Made by a program: the position numbers and the translations under genes. DNA of 64,000 nt from Tillandsia leiboldiana (taxonomy: Eukaryota; Streptophyta; Magnoliopsida; Poales; Bromeliaceae): NCBI GenBank assembly GCA_029204045.2, contig CM055066.1, positions 2,674,168-2,738,167 of the forward strand, in the 5' to 3' direction. The notes beneath the pieces were generated by a model, which saw only the letters and a list, made by a program, of their open reading frames with translations, ran no database searches and had not been told where the DNA came from. This document shows positions 1-10,857 of the stretch, piece by piece. The first letter of the stretch is position 1, and the number at the start of each line of letters is the position of its first letter.

Positions 1-1506
1 TCGTCCCAACGGGTCGGTTTGGCCGCCCCCCTCGTTCGGGTCGCCGCCGGCGAAGGTGAAACCCCGGTCATCACCGCCGAACGGAGCGGTGCTCACAAGC
101 ACAACGCGGATGATTAACAGGTGGTCGCCCATTGTTAGGTGTAGGTTCTCCGGCACGTCGGCAGGGTCCTCCACGGCGACCTGGCATCTAAAGAAATTGA
201 TGTCGAGAAGGTTGCGGCTGTTGTCGTCCGCCCTCAGATATCGGCCGAACCCGTTGACCAATGCTGCCACCTTCCCCTCAGACCAACACTCGAATGGCAG
301 GCTAATTAGCTTGATCCAGACCTTGTACCTCAACCTTGATCTAACGGCGTCCCGAAGAGGATTCCAAACGAAGCATCTGAGGCGGCAATGGGCCAGGCGG
401 ATCCCATCCCTCCTGATTAGGTCCTCCGGCGACACCCACTGCGGCAGGAAAATTGCGAAGTCTTGTTCCCGGAATTTGGCTACCAAGAAATCGCCGGAGA
501 GTCCGCCGAAGCGACCGGCCAGGTCATTGGCGATAGTGCCCTGGGGGTAGTGACCCAGGTTGGCCCTCCCGCACGTAATAGCGACGACAGCTCTGCGGCT
601 TTGTAGCTGCCGGGAATAGTAGCCTTCAGTGAGCGGTGCGAAAACTTTCAGAGCTTGCGGCCGGAAACGATCACCCCCCTGCATTCTCCGGTCGTGTCTA
701 GCTCCGGGTGCGCGGCAAAAGCGAGCGTAGTGACCGCTGCCGAGGCACTTGCGGCACCTCACCGGATCGCGGCACTCCCGAGCCCAATGGTCGCTGGCGA
801 AGCACCTGAAGCAATTGCCATTTTTTCCGGTGGCAGCAGGTCGCGGAACCGACCTCGGAGAAGGCTTTGGAGTGGAGAGTTTCGGAGGTGGCAAGGCAGT
901 GTCGATTCTAGGTTCCAAGAGAGCCTCTTTATAGGACTTTCCTCTCAACAGGCCCTCGCACCCCTCCTTGGACCGCTGGATGGCTGCAGGCCCATCCTTG
1001 ACTACTCCGACCTCGTTCTCGACGGGACAGGTCCATGCTAGTGGTAGCCCCTTGTGATCAGCCCACGAGATGTGCCCTTTTGCTTCTGTCAGTTCCCCGA
1101 GCCCCTTCGACAACACCGAAGAGTGGGCAGATTCCTTAGGTAAGTCGATCCCGAGATTCCCCCCTTTCTGGAGAAAGGTCCGCTTCGATACTTCATGCTC
1201 GTGATTGAGATGTCGCAGCCCCGACGATTCCCCCTGACGCGACACCGTGGCGGTTCTTCCAAACCCCCGTCGTGAGCTGTGAGGCTTACCCTCCAAACGC
1301 CGGACCTTACCCACCTGCCGGAACCCGCGATCGCCAGAACTTTGGGGTGCCGTAGCCCGCTGATTGGAAGACTTGTCGATCTCCCGAAGAGGGGCTGCCG
1401 GCGGTGGCCCGCAGCTCCAGACCCGTTTACTCCCGCTCGTGCTCCCGCGTTCACTGCCGCTCTCTCTTGCTCTCACTCTCTCCCTTGCTCTCTCTTTCTC
1501 TCTCAC
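1..1506 (-). CDS. Partial DUF4283 / CCHC zinc-knuckle protein, LINE ORF1 type
   Basis: The minus-strand frame whose codons sit at 1-3, 4-6 and so on has no stop from about 1560 down to position 1, over 500 codons, and runs off the left edge. Two CCHC zinc knuckles of spacing CX2CX4HX4C lie at 772-813 (CFRCFASDHWAREC) and 715-756 (CRKCLGSGHYARFC). Towards lower coordinates follows a DUF4283-like stretch with WIKLISLPFECWSEGKVAAL at about 260-320. Plant proteins of this layout are usually LINE ORF1 (gag-like) proteins. No in-frame ATG lies between 1506 and 684, so the natural start is missing or upstream of the junction with the kinase exon at about 1506; a 5'-truncated LINE insertion is the likely reason. 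Base composition is GC-rich against AT-rich surroundings. A domesticated single-copy gene is possible but less likely. Confidence 0.7.
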   Translation of the reverse strand, partial: MREKERARERVRARESGSERGSTSGSKRVWSCGPPPAAPLREIDKSSNQRATAPQSSGDRGFRQVGKVRRLEGKPHSSRRGFGRTATVSRQGESSGLRHLNHEHEVSKRTFLQKGGNLGIDLPKESAHSSVLSKGLGELTEAKGHISWADHKGLPLAWTCPVENEVGVVKDGPAAIQRSKEGCEGLLRGKSYKEALLEPRIDTALPPPKLSTPKPSPRSVPRPAATGKNGNCFRCFASDHWARECRDPVRCRKCLGSGHYARFCRAPGARHDRRMQGGDRFRPQALKVFAPLTEGYYSRQLQSRRAVVAITCGRANLGHYPQGTIANDLAGRFGGLSGDFLVAKFREQDFAIFLPQWVSPEDLIRRDGIRLAHCRLRCFVWNPLRDAVRSRLRYKVWIKLISLPFECWSEGKVAALVNGFGRYLRADDNSRNLLDINFFRCQVAVEDPADVPENLHLTMGDHLLIIRVVLVSTAPFGGDDRGFTFAGGDPNEGGGQTDPLGR

Positions 1507-2154
1507 TCGAAGCTCGCACCTGAACAAAACATTGAAGGGACATTCCTGGGTCATGTGTCAACTGTAGTAAAGGGCACCCCAGTAAGTGTGGCTAGTGCTA
1601 GTAATTTTAATGCTTAACACTGCTAAAAAGCAAAGAAGTTTTCCTCTCATATTGCAAACATATATAAAATGCATGCGTGGTCCTCCATGCAATTGGCATC
1701 TTCTTCAGTAGATAATAAACAAAATTTATTCCATGAGAAATATTTTCGTAATGTTCTTCTATATTCTATACATATACTCGCGGTTCGACATGTATTTGTT
1801 ACACCTTGAAGCTGATCTACAACAAGAAATAAGCTACACCCAAAATTTCAATATATGGATAGCTTGTAAGCGCGAAGTTTAAACACCGAACAACCAACTG
1901 AAGGTGGATATACTGTATTTTCAATCTCAATAGTCAAAATCATTGCTTGTCAGCTATATAAAAGATAGAAATACTATCTATCATGCACCAATCTCATCGC
2001 TGTATACAATATAGTAAAAGTTTTCTGAGATTCAGCTCATAAACTTCGTTTGCAGGGTTACCTTGATCCTGAGTATTTCCTAACTCGCAAATTGACGGAT
2101 AGAAGTGATGTCTATAGCCTTGGTGTTGTGTTTCTTGAACTATTGACTGGAATG

Positions 2155-2737
2155 TGTTGGAAAAATTCGGTACTCGCCCCGGTACCAGATTCTCTGAATC
2201 CGCAACCCGCTTCGATACCGCAATCCGCTCTGGTACCGCCTAGAGTTGGGATTCCGCAGCGGAAACGTCAAATCGGATTGTTACCAAAAAAACCCGTCTC
2301 CTCAACAAAACTGGAACCAATACAACCACAAAGAGAAAAAACCAATACAAGAAAATATGCGGGTGAAATAAGATTCATTAACCAAAAGAAGAATTACACC
2401 GATTATACAGACTTCTCTTCTGCAATAGAGTAGCTTCAACCCGAGCCCTCCTCCTGAATCTCTCTCACCCTTCTCTCGTCTTCTATAAACCTAGAAGACT
2501 TCTCTCTTTTCTCTCTTTTTGTATCGTACCATCGTCCTCAAGATCATACGTACTTCTATATATATGCTCTCTACATTAGAGATATATATCAACTCCGCCA
2601 AAGATAAACCCAAATCTACTTAAATTAGAATTATAATCCAATTAATATTTAAATCTAAATTAATTTATCTCTAACAGATTTAAATATTAATCCTAATCCA
2701 ATTAAGATTTAATTACAAAACTAACCAAATCCTAACA
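2155..2737 (-). repeat. 3' LTR of the compact Copia element
   Basis: On the plus strand it starts TGTTGGAAAAATTCGG and ends AAATCCTAACA. It joins the kinase exon directly after the GAATG target copy. The polypurine tract lies immediately to its right, at about 2738-2752. Confidence 0.9.
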
Positions 2738-2783
2738 ATCTCCACCTTGGTTTGATTTGTAATCTTTAACTGCTATGTCGAGC

Positions 2784-4145
2784 TCACCACGCAAGCTCCA
2801 CCTTGAGCTTGTCTCCGCCGCTCGATGTTGCCGCATCCTTCGCTCCATCTTGAGCGATTGCGCCTCCGCGAACTTTTGGAACCCAAATTGTTTTTGCTTC
2901 GGTTCTGATTGTTCTCCCGTTCAGAACATACAAGTTCCCGTGCTTGTTCGCCACGCACACGACTCGATCTCGTTTTTGCACCCTCATAGCTCCACCTGAA
3001 GCTGAAATTTTGCAACCTTTCGAGTCCAACTCACCTAACGAGATCAAATTCCGCTTCAAACCCGGAACGTGTCGTACACCTGTCAGCGTCCTCACGACCT
3101 CATCATGCATCCGGATTTTCACCGTGCCGACTCCTAAAACTTTGCACGCCGTCCCATTCCCCATAAGAGTTTTTTTGCCTTTTATCGCCTTATAGGTAGC
3201 AAAAGACTCTTTTTTCGGGCAGACGTGAAAGGAACATGCCGAATCGAGCACCCATACATCATCCGAAATTTTAGTATCACCGGTCACCGCATATAGCACG
3301 TCAGAATCGATCATCTCCGATTCTGCCGCCTGCGCCATCGCTGACGTCTGATTGTCCTGATTCGCTACAGTTTTTCCCTTCTGCCGCTTTAACTCATTCA
3401 AGTCATCCTTAAGCTTATGACAGTTGCGCTTAATGTGACCTCTCTTGTGACAATAGAAGCACTCCACCTCGGATAACGACTTCTTTTGTCTATTTTCGGT
3501 CGCCAATATTTTTACATCCTTCTTCGTTTTTACTATCAAAGCTGTGTCATGGCTTTGCATGCCGGACTCCTGAGTTATCTTTCGCATCTCATTCGAGAGA
3601 AGCGCTGCCGTGACCGTCTCCACGCTTATGGTCTCCTTACCATAAAGCAACGTGGTCACAAGACGCTCATATGTCACCGGTAATGAGGAAAGTAAAATAA
3701 GCGCCTTATCTTCATCATCCAGTTTGACTCCAATACTGGTCAACTGGGTCACCACCTTGTTGAACTCGTTCAGATGCTCATGTAGGTTAGCCGCTTCTTG
3801 CATCCGCAGCGTGAACAGTCGCTGCTTCAGATACAATCTGTTTGTTAGGGATTTGGTCATGTACAGATCTTCCAATTTCTTCCACAACTTCCCCGGTGTT
3901 GACTCGTTGATTATGTTGTAAAGAACATCATCTGCTAATAATAGAGAAGCGTACTCAATGCTTTTCGCTTCATCTTCTCCCATGCCGCATCCGTAATCTC
4001 CGCCGGCTTTACCTCTTTCCCGTTCAACGTTTGGTCCAAATCCTGTTGTACCAAAACGGCTCGAACTTTAATCTGCCACAAGCCAAAATTGTTCTTACCG
4101 TCAAACTTCTCGATTTCAAACTTCGTGGCCATCTCCGTCAATCTT
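2784..4145 (-). pseudogene. Copia gag-protease frame, frameshifted
   Basis: A gag start lies near 4130 (MATKFEIEKFDGKNNFGLWQ), typical of UBN2/DUF4219-type Copia gag. A one-base frameshift at about 3935-3985 splits this from the 399-residue frame 2784-3983. That frame has the gag core (NRLYLKQRLFTLRM near residues 48-61), a CCHC knuckle CFYCHKRGHIKRNC at 175-188, and a protease-like motif VWVLDSACSFH with the aspartate near residue 247. Copia proteases have DSG or DTA-type motifs here, so DSA is acceptable. After the pre-integrase-like HGNLYVLNG the frame changes character and stops, with no integrase catalytic motifs. Confidence 0.85.
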
Positions 4146-4167
4146 TTCCGAAGATCGATAACCTTTA

Positions 4168-4179
4168 GCTCCGATACCA
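4168..4179 (-). other. Primer binding site (initiator tRNA-Met)
   Basis: The minus strand reads TGGTATCGGAGC, two bases inside the 5' LTR end. It differs from the common plant Copia PBS TGGTATCAGAGC by one base. Confidence 0.8.
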
Positions 4180-4181
4180 AT

Positions 4182-4764
4182 TGTTGGAAAAATCCGGTAC
4201 TCGCCCCGGTACCAGATTCTCTGAATCCGCAATCCGCTTCGATACCGCAATCCGCTCTGGTACCGCCTAGAGTTGGGATTCCGCAGCGGAAACGTCAAAT
4301 CGGATTTTTACCAAAAAAATCCGTCTCCTCAACAAAACTGGAACCAATATAACCACAAAGAGAAAAAACCAATACAAGGAAATATGCGGGTGAAATAAGA
4401 TTCATTAACCAAGAAAAGAATTACACCGATTATACAGACTTCTCTCCTGCAATAGAGTAGCTTCAACCCGAGCCCTCCTCCTGAATCTCTCTCACCCTTC
4501 TCTCGTCTTCTATAAACCTAGAAGACTTCTCCCTTTTCTCTCTTTTTGTATCGTACCATCATCCTCAAGATCATACGTACTTCTATATATATGCTCTCTA
4601 CATTAGAGATATATATCAACTCCGCCAAAGATAAACCCAAATCTACTTAAATTAGGATTATAATCCAATTAATATTTAAATCTAAATTAATTTATCTCTA
4701 ACATATTTAAATATTAATCCTAATCCAATTAAGATTTAATTACAAAACTAACCAAATCCTAACA
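4182..4764 (-). repeat. 5' LTR of the compact Copia element
   Basis: 583 bp, the same length as the left LTR and about 98 percent identical by eye. It is followed by the second GAATG target copy at 4765-4769 and then by the continuation of the kinase exon. Confidence 0.9.
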
Positions 4765-5457
4765 GAATGAAACCAATTGCACATGGGAAGAACATAGTAA
4801 GAGAGGTACAGAATCTCTAGACTTTCTTCCTAGAATGAATATCACAAGAAAGCTTGCTTCTTTTCTATTTGACAAAACAAGAGCACTACAGAATTCAATT
4901 TAGCAAATTATTTACTCAATAATGCCAACTTAGCGTCTAGTTTTCAGTTTTAACCTTTTTCTGTATCAATTTCCCCATAGATACAATGCTGTTATCAAGC
5001 AATCGAAAAGAAAATAAAAGATCATCAAGATTTGTACTTTCCATGGATCCAAAACTAGAATCTGCTGAAGAACTTTTATATTCTTCTCTGATTATAGGTG
5101 AGTCTAGCGTGCCACTCCGGTAAGATGTTTTCAATCATCGACAGTCGAATGGGCCCCTACCCTCCCGAATGCATCGAACAGTTCGTCTTGCTGGCGCTTA
5201 GATGCTGTCAGGATGAGACCGATGCGAGGCCTTCAATGTCAGAAGTAGTCAGAGAACTCGAAATCATATGGAAAATGATGCCAGAAGCTTACTACATTAC
5301 TACTCCAACAGAAGAATCCATTGCAACCAGTTCTGATAAGATATCCAAATCAGTTTCAGAATCCTCGGCACTACAAAACCCTAATTCCTCCTCGGATGTC
5401 TCCACAAGCAATGATGTGTACAGTGGCATGCACACAGTTAGTGTTACCCCTCGATGA

Positions 5458-6434
5458 TAAAGAAAGCATGTTTAATTGAGAATGTATTACATGTAATGGC
5501 ATGTATATAGCAGGAAAAAGTGTTCCTAGCGAATTTCTTGGTATGTATAACACGGGGCAAGTTCATGCAGCTTTTTCTGTTTGGTTCTGCTTGTGTACTT
5601 TGATCGAGAGAGTGAATATAAGACGAGATCTTACACTTATCGGCACTGATGATGTATTTCTCTGTAGATGTCAATGAAATGTAGTTTGATATGTTGGTTA
5701 TTTGTGCTGTCTCCGTTTCTCGCTGAAACAAGTTGCCTTTTGAGGGATTTCATTATTTGAATGGGAAGTTGTACAGAAGAGGATTTCATATTGACACAGC
5801 AAAAGAAGCTGAAATGATGAAAATTAACTTTGATTTACTTCGTCTCTCTTCCGATGTAATGACTCCAAGGACCCAACATCCAGGTTCATGAAAGCAAGCT
5901 TTTCGGGGTTCTAGGGGTGTGGCCTTACAGGTAACTAAACAATAAATGAAAAAAAATGGGGTGGAGAACTTTTTGACATATTTTTGTGGTTTTTGCTAAT
6001 GTACCTGCAGCATTCACTATATTTACCAAAAATGGCTCTTTAGATCTTCTCCAAGGTTTCTGTTCTTGAGAATGATCTTAGCCCTTTGCTTGATTAAAAG
6101 CTTTACCCTACACTTCTATGAAATCCCACGCAGTAATATGATCTTTTCACTATCTTTACACCGAGAATGAAGGCAAGCAGTAATCAGAACTCTGCTCGAA
6201 ATAACTTCAACTTTCAATAACACCGAAAGGACTAAAAATTTCCACAAGCTGGCAATAAAAATCCGTCTACAACATTCATAACAGTTTCTGATCGTACTAC
6301 AACTTAAAGACGAAGCGAACATAATGTTCCTGTTTAAAAAGGAATCGAACCAGTTGAAGGAATCAAAATGATCTGGCATGTCTAAGAATAAATGTACATC
6401 ATCTATATATCTTGATTCAAATGTTACTAAGCTG
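5458..6434. other. Convergent 3' flanks of kinase remnant and B3 gene
   Basis: Non-coding. It should hold the kinase 3' UTR on the left and the B3-gene 3' UTR on the right. No repeat, RNA gene or further exon is recognised. Confidence 0.5.
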
Positions 6435-9400
6435 CTACCTTCGCCGTTTTCGCTTGTTCAATCCAGATTTCGGAGGCGGATTTTGAGAAACAGGTGATTC
6501 CTGCTCATCAGATTCTTCTTTTTTCGTTGATTCCATACTTTGTTTAGTGTCCACATCATCGATCATCTCATCGTCAGCTTCAACTTCGTCTTCAATTGCT
6601 TTTATAATGTAAATCTGCATAGGTAAAAAAGAGAAAACCAGTAAATAGCAGAAATTATTCTTTCTATCATAATAAAATTCTAACATTTAAGAGCCGCTTC
6701 TATTTCAAAGTTTACCGATGTTGCAGGGTGTAGCGCTGGTCGATGAAGTGCTATTTGACTCGTGTTTAGCAGGATTATGTAAGCAATTTCGCATTCTGAA
6801 GCAAGAAGGGGTAGTATACATGCAAAAGCAAGAAACGAAAAATGATAGTACCTTGAATCTGGTCGGCTCGGTCAACTCAAACACCAAGGCATCTCCATCT
6901 TCCAAGTTATGCTCCAAAGAAAAGCCTCTCCATCCGCCACTCAGACCGGTTCGGGTTCCAATGTAGATGGCATCGAATTCCGCACCATTTTCGTCTTCCA
7001 AAACCATTGTCACTTCCTTTGGTGGTAGATGCTCCTTGCAAAACCTTGATGGAAGACCCTTTTTACCATTGTGGCGTCACGATCACCACAAACGTAAGTT
7101 ATTTTCTTAGCCATCTATTGTTCTAGATACACTTTTTTTCCTTTTTTTTTGTGTGTGGAAAACTTATTATGCAGGGAATTACTTACGAGCCAAAAGCAAC
7201 TGGAGACGTGCGATCTAACCATGTTTTTGACAAAAGAGTGGTTGTTGGGATCTAGACCACTTTGAAGATTCTCTGCTTTCTTTACGGCAAGGGCTTGTTC
7301 TTCAAAAGAAGCGATTCTCCCCGTATATCCCCTTCCACTCTGCGCACTTCCACAGTATCTAGTAGAAAGACAATAACAGGCATTAGTAATACGACCATCA
7401 GATAAAATGAAATAGTTGGCCAAACGACTATAACGACTAAAAAGTATTACCTTTTGCGATACGATCGGAGATCTATTTCATCAACCTGATAGAAGTTTTA
7501 GATAGTTTTCGTCATATATTTTATTTTTTGACAATAAATAAACAAATATGTTCTATTAGAAAAGTGAGAGCCTCAAGGCTACAATTAAGCCGAGAGTTGA
7601 TCTTTGAATTACTATTATTCTTGTTAACAACGAGCGCACAAACCAAACGAAAAATCAAAGACGATAACCACACAAATTTAGATCTCAAAAGCACTACAAA
7701 ATAGAACACACAGATTTACATGGAAAACTCTTTGCAGGAAAAAAAATCACGGGCGAAAGAAGAGAGTTTTCACTATATCGAAAAAGGGAATACAAAGTTT
7801 TTGATGATCGTTACAATCGCTCAATCTCTCTAGAGCAAAAGAAAGGAGAACAATAATCTTAACGGGTTTTACCTTATCGGCCCGAGCCCTCCGCTTCCAC
7901 CGCAAACATCCATTTTTCTTTTCCCAAAATTTTACCAAATTTTATCATCGCACCGCAAAGCCGTCGGCGAACCGGTATCATAATATCAAAGCGATTTCTA
8001 ATTTCAGAGTCACATCTAACAATTCCTTTAAGCACTACTATTTTTTATCAGCTTAGTGTTAAAACTCGAAGATTCAATAAATTGTATCTTGAAAGATATT
8101 TCTCATCTTTACAACCTATAAACCAGAAACATGCTTAGCAAATTATTTCATGGTGAAAGTTTCGCAAGTGAATGAAAATGGTTCAAAGGAAATTAAGATT
8201 AAAGAAGTCAACTAGCAAGAAGAAATTTAAGCAAAAGGTTTACTGATAACTTCAAGCAACTGACAATCACATGCTTTAAATCGAATATCTAAGATAAGCT
8301 TCAAAACAAGAGATGACTTACTTCATCACGGTATGAAACTGGATTACGAGCTCTTGAAGAGCGTCGTACTTCAACATTTTCAAACGTTTTTCTTGACCTG
8401 GGGCTTGAATGGCATTTCTGTGGAAAAAAGAGTGGGACGGTGCCAAGATGAAAATGAGATAACAAAGTGCTCTAAAAAGTAAGATACTTCAAGACATCCT
8501 TCTACCTATCGGAACATAAAAAATTCGAACTGCAGCAAACTCAAGCGCTAAAATCTTTTTGCGTTTAATTGACGCCGAACTTACCAGTTGTTTGTGCTCG
8601 GACTTTGCAACTTCCAAGAGGCTTTTTGAAATCTTTGAAATTCCTAGATCCTTGTTAAACAACAACAAGACAACGGGGGAACAAGTTATGACAAAGATGT
8701 AACAGTAAAAATTGTTCAACTACAAAGCCTTTTTATATGAAATATTTTTTCGTTCTCGTTTCTCATAGTTGATAAAATTGTCATATTCTAACAAAGAAAG
8801 TTAGGTAAAAGAACGAATATGAAACAAGGATTTAAGTGACGCTAACTATTAATTCCAAAAACTCGAGCTGTTAAAAATACACAATTAATTCATTTAAAGC
8901 GTATAAATACAGCGCTCACGGGTCTCGATTGTGGCTCGGCCCAACTAGCCTCACACCACTTCGAATATGACTCGACCCAATCCGGCCTCCCGCCATTTCG
9001 AACATGACTCGACCTGACCTGATCTATCGCCACAGGGCAAGATACTGGCCTTTTAAGCCAACAACGAGGTCTAAAATTTAAGTTTGCGCCTTTTGGCTTG
9101 GTTTCTGGAACCGAACTGCTTCTCAACTTCAATAGTATATAACTTCAAACAAGAATGAGCTTCCGGTTTTCCCCAAAGCAAAATTTCTAATATAAGGTAT
9201 CTTCAAACAGTCCTTTTACACTTCTTAAGGCCTAGTTTCGTAACCCATTCTCCAACCGCAACCCCTAAAAACCCCGAAATGGCGGTGAAAATCTCCGCCG
9301 GACCATTTTTTCAGTTTCAGATGATCAGAGCTGGGCTCCAGCCGCTCAATAAAGCATTGCATTTGTAAATACATATTTGAACTACTAGATTAAAAAAAAA

Positions 9401-9626
9401 AATAATTGGGGCATGTCAAGTTACATATTCTTCAAATCATTTCCAAAATCAAGGTCCTAATAACTACTTATTAGTCCCATCCAATGGTCCTAAAACATTA
9501 CCAAGAACATTTAAGCATCGAATCTTAACCAAAAAAAAAGAAAAGGGGGCTTACTTCCAGATGCTTGAGGTTTTCAAGAACCCTCTTTCTACGGAGTTCT
9601 TCGTAGGAGCATTCATCTGTAGCCAT
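6435..9626 (-). CDS. B3-domain transcription factor, seven exons
   Basis: Exons on the minus strand: 9626-9555, 8650-8585, 8417-8322, 7485-7451, 7358-7187, 7058-6852 and 6614-6435, total 828 nt or 275 residues. Phases match at every junction. The start MATDECSYEELRRKRVLENL resembles the N-terminus of Os05g0481400/At3g19184-type B3 proteins. A basic linker (VEVRRSSRARNPVSYRDE) precedes the B3 DNA-binding domain, about residues 126-222, with NHSFVKNMVRSHVSSCFWL, GLPSRFCKEHLP, GLSGGWRGF, LEDGDALVFELTEPTRFK and IYIIKA. An acidic segment follows and the C-terminus is KRKRRR, a likely nuclear signal. Expected role: sequence-specific DNA binding in the nucleus. All donors are GT. The acceptor before exon 6 (at 7059) lacks a pyrimidine tract, so that junction is placed by homology and phase. 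The closest family member is not certain. Confidence 0.85.
8890..9130. repeat. GC-richer repeat-like block in intron 1 of the B3 gene
   Basis: Imperfect internal repetition of a motif around ACTCGACCCAATCCGGCC and ACTCGACCTGACC inside otherwise AT-rich intron sequence. It is probably an old transposon fragment; the family is not recognised. An 80-residue open frame here has no recognisable domain. Confidence 0.3.
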
Positions 9627-10412
9627 GGTTTGGGGCTTTTTTCTTCCTTTTTTTTTCTTTTTTTTTTTGGGGGGGGGGGTCCTTTGAAAGAGCCGTAGGT
9701 ATTCTCACCTGCGACTAGACGAGGGTTTTTGAAGTTTTGAACGGAGAGAAGTTCGGTGTAGTTCTCGTATAAATTTATTACTATTATATAATTTTTTTTA
9801 TATTTCTATTAAAAATTATTTAAAATTTTGTGAATTCTAGTACGAGATGTAAAGTACAAATAAAATTTTCCCAATTGTTTATGAGATAATAGATTAATAA
9901 TAATAAAGGAAAATTGATATTTGGCCCAGTGGGCTCGATCAATTGGTCTGAGCTACTTGAATGGGTCCAAACTCAACGGGCCATCCGGCCCGGTACGATA
10001 TTAGGCCGGGCCGGAGCATGGGTCCGATACATCAGACCGTGCTGGGCCTAAATTTTTGGCCCGACACGGTCCGGTCCGTAATGGGTCTGTACTCTGTACC
10101 GGGCCCGGCACAGCCCGGCACTTTGGGAGTTGGGAGCGATATCAAATTTTTGATTGTTGGGAGGGTATTTTGGTCCAACAAATATTTAAAATTTTTAAAA
10201 ATTTATTGTTTTTATAAATATTTTTTTTGTTTTGGGTTGGTTTTTCCATATGAGAATTTCACTCCAGTAATGAAGAAAACAAGGAGGAAATGGTTTATTG
10301 TTCTGCACCTCACTATCATATTCATGTTAAATTATCTTAAAACTTGGATTGTTTATTTATTTAGATTGTAGCTTCAGAAATGAGGATATAAACTAACTAT
10401 ACTCATATATGG
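9627..10412. other. B3 gene upstream region and degenerate GGCCC-rich repeat
   Basis: Next to the B3 start lie long T and G homopolymers (9646-9680). At 9925-10130 is a block rich in GGCCCGG and GGGCC motifs, typical of degenerate plant transposon ends. The element type cannot be assigned. Confidence 0.35.
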
Positions 10413-10857
10413 TTGCGTTTGGCAACCGGTATAAGGGGGGATAAGAGGGTTATCCTCCTTTTTATACCCAAAACAGCATAGTATTTAAGTGTGGGAGGAA
10501 CAGCTACTCCTCCCATACCAGGTTATTCAGGTATGAGGGTAGAACAGCTGTTCCACCCCACAGGTAGAACAGCTGTTCCACCTGTTGCTTATTATTATTA
10601 TTTTTTTAAATTAATTTTTTTTAAATTATAAGATATTTAAATTTATAAAATTTTAAATTTTTTTATTTTATTTTATAAATTTTAATCCCTTCTATTATTC
10701 TTATTCCTCTTTAACTTACCAAACACAATTTTTCTTATCCCGGTACAACCCTTATACTCAACCAAACACAAAATTACTATAATTCTTGTTTGTACCTGAA
10801 CTTATACCTATCTCCGGAATAATCAATTTTTGCTTATATCCGAACTAAACGCAGCCT
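10411..10857. mobile_element. Decayed MITE-like element with GCGTTTGG ends
   Basis: The left end reads GGTTGCGTTTGGCAACCGG and the right end, read in reverse, GGCTGCGTTTAGTTCGG. The right 170 bp resemble the right part of a block at 36306-37690 (ACTTACCAAACACAATTTTT and TTGTACCTGAACTTATA). No clear target duplication is seen. Confidence 0.5.

Larger units (their letters stand above)
2155..4764 (-). mobile_element. Compact Copia-type LTR element with gag-protease only (TR-GAG-like)
   Basis: Two direct repeats of 583 bp (2155-2737 and 4182-4764) flank 1.44 kb. They differ at about 13 positions by eye. Both start TGTT and end AACA. The flanks carry a 5-bp target duplication GAATG at 2150-2154 and 4765-4769. 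A primer binding site for initiator tRNA-Met lies beside the right LTR and a purine-rich tract (AAGGTGGAGAT on the minus strand) beside the left, so the element reads on the minus strand. The internal frame encodes gag, one zinc knuckle and protease and then stops; integrase, reverse transcriptase and RNase H are absent. It would need enzymes from a related Copia element in trans. Confidence 0.92.
1507..5457 (+). pseudogene. LRR receptor-like kinase (LRR-VIII-like), 3' part, broken by two retroelements
   Basis: The C-terminal half of a plant receptor-like Ser/Thr kinase. Exon remnant 1507-1581 encodes the activation-loop part SKLAPEQNIEGT through HVSTVVKGTP. Intron 1582-2055 is GT-AG. The next exon starts at 2056 (GYLDPEYFLT, DVYSLGVVFLELLTGM), is cut after codon 33 at 2154 by an LTR element, and resumes at 4770-4805 (KPIAHGKNIVRE). 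Intron 4806-5097 is GT-AG. The last exon, 5098-5457, encodes ETDARPSMSEVVRELEIIW and a serine-rich tail ending in TPR plus TGA. All phases agree once the insert and one GAATG copy are ignored. Upstream, the exon is lost at about 1506, where a LINE-type reading frame begins. The DFG and N-lobe parts and the LRR ectodomain are not visible. Family knowledge suggests an At1g06840-like LRR-RLK at the plasma membrane. As assembled it cannot give a complete kinase. Confidence 0.85.

Noticed and set aside
655..1041. Plus-strand open frames at 56-550, 655-1041 and 1279-1617
   Set aside because: Antisense to the zinc-knuckle frame; only the end of the last one is real, as kinase exon 1507-1581.
6705..6800. 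Extra B3-gene exon between exon 6 and the last exon
   Set aside because: Splicing it in after TRFK gives a stop in phase; direct joining to 6614 gives the family-typical TRFK-IYIIKA.
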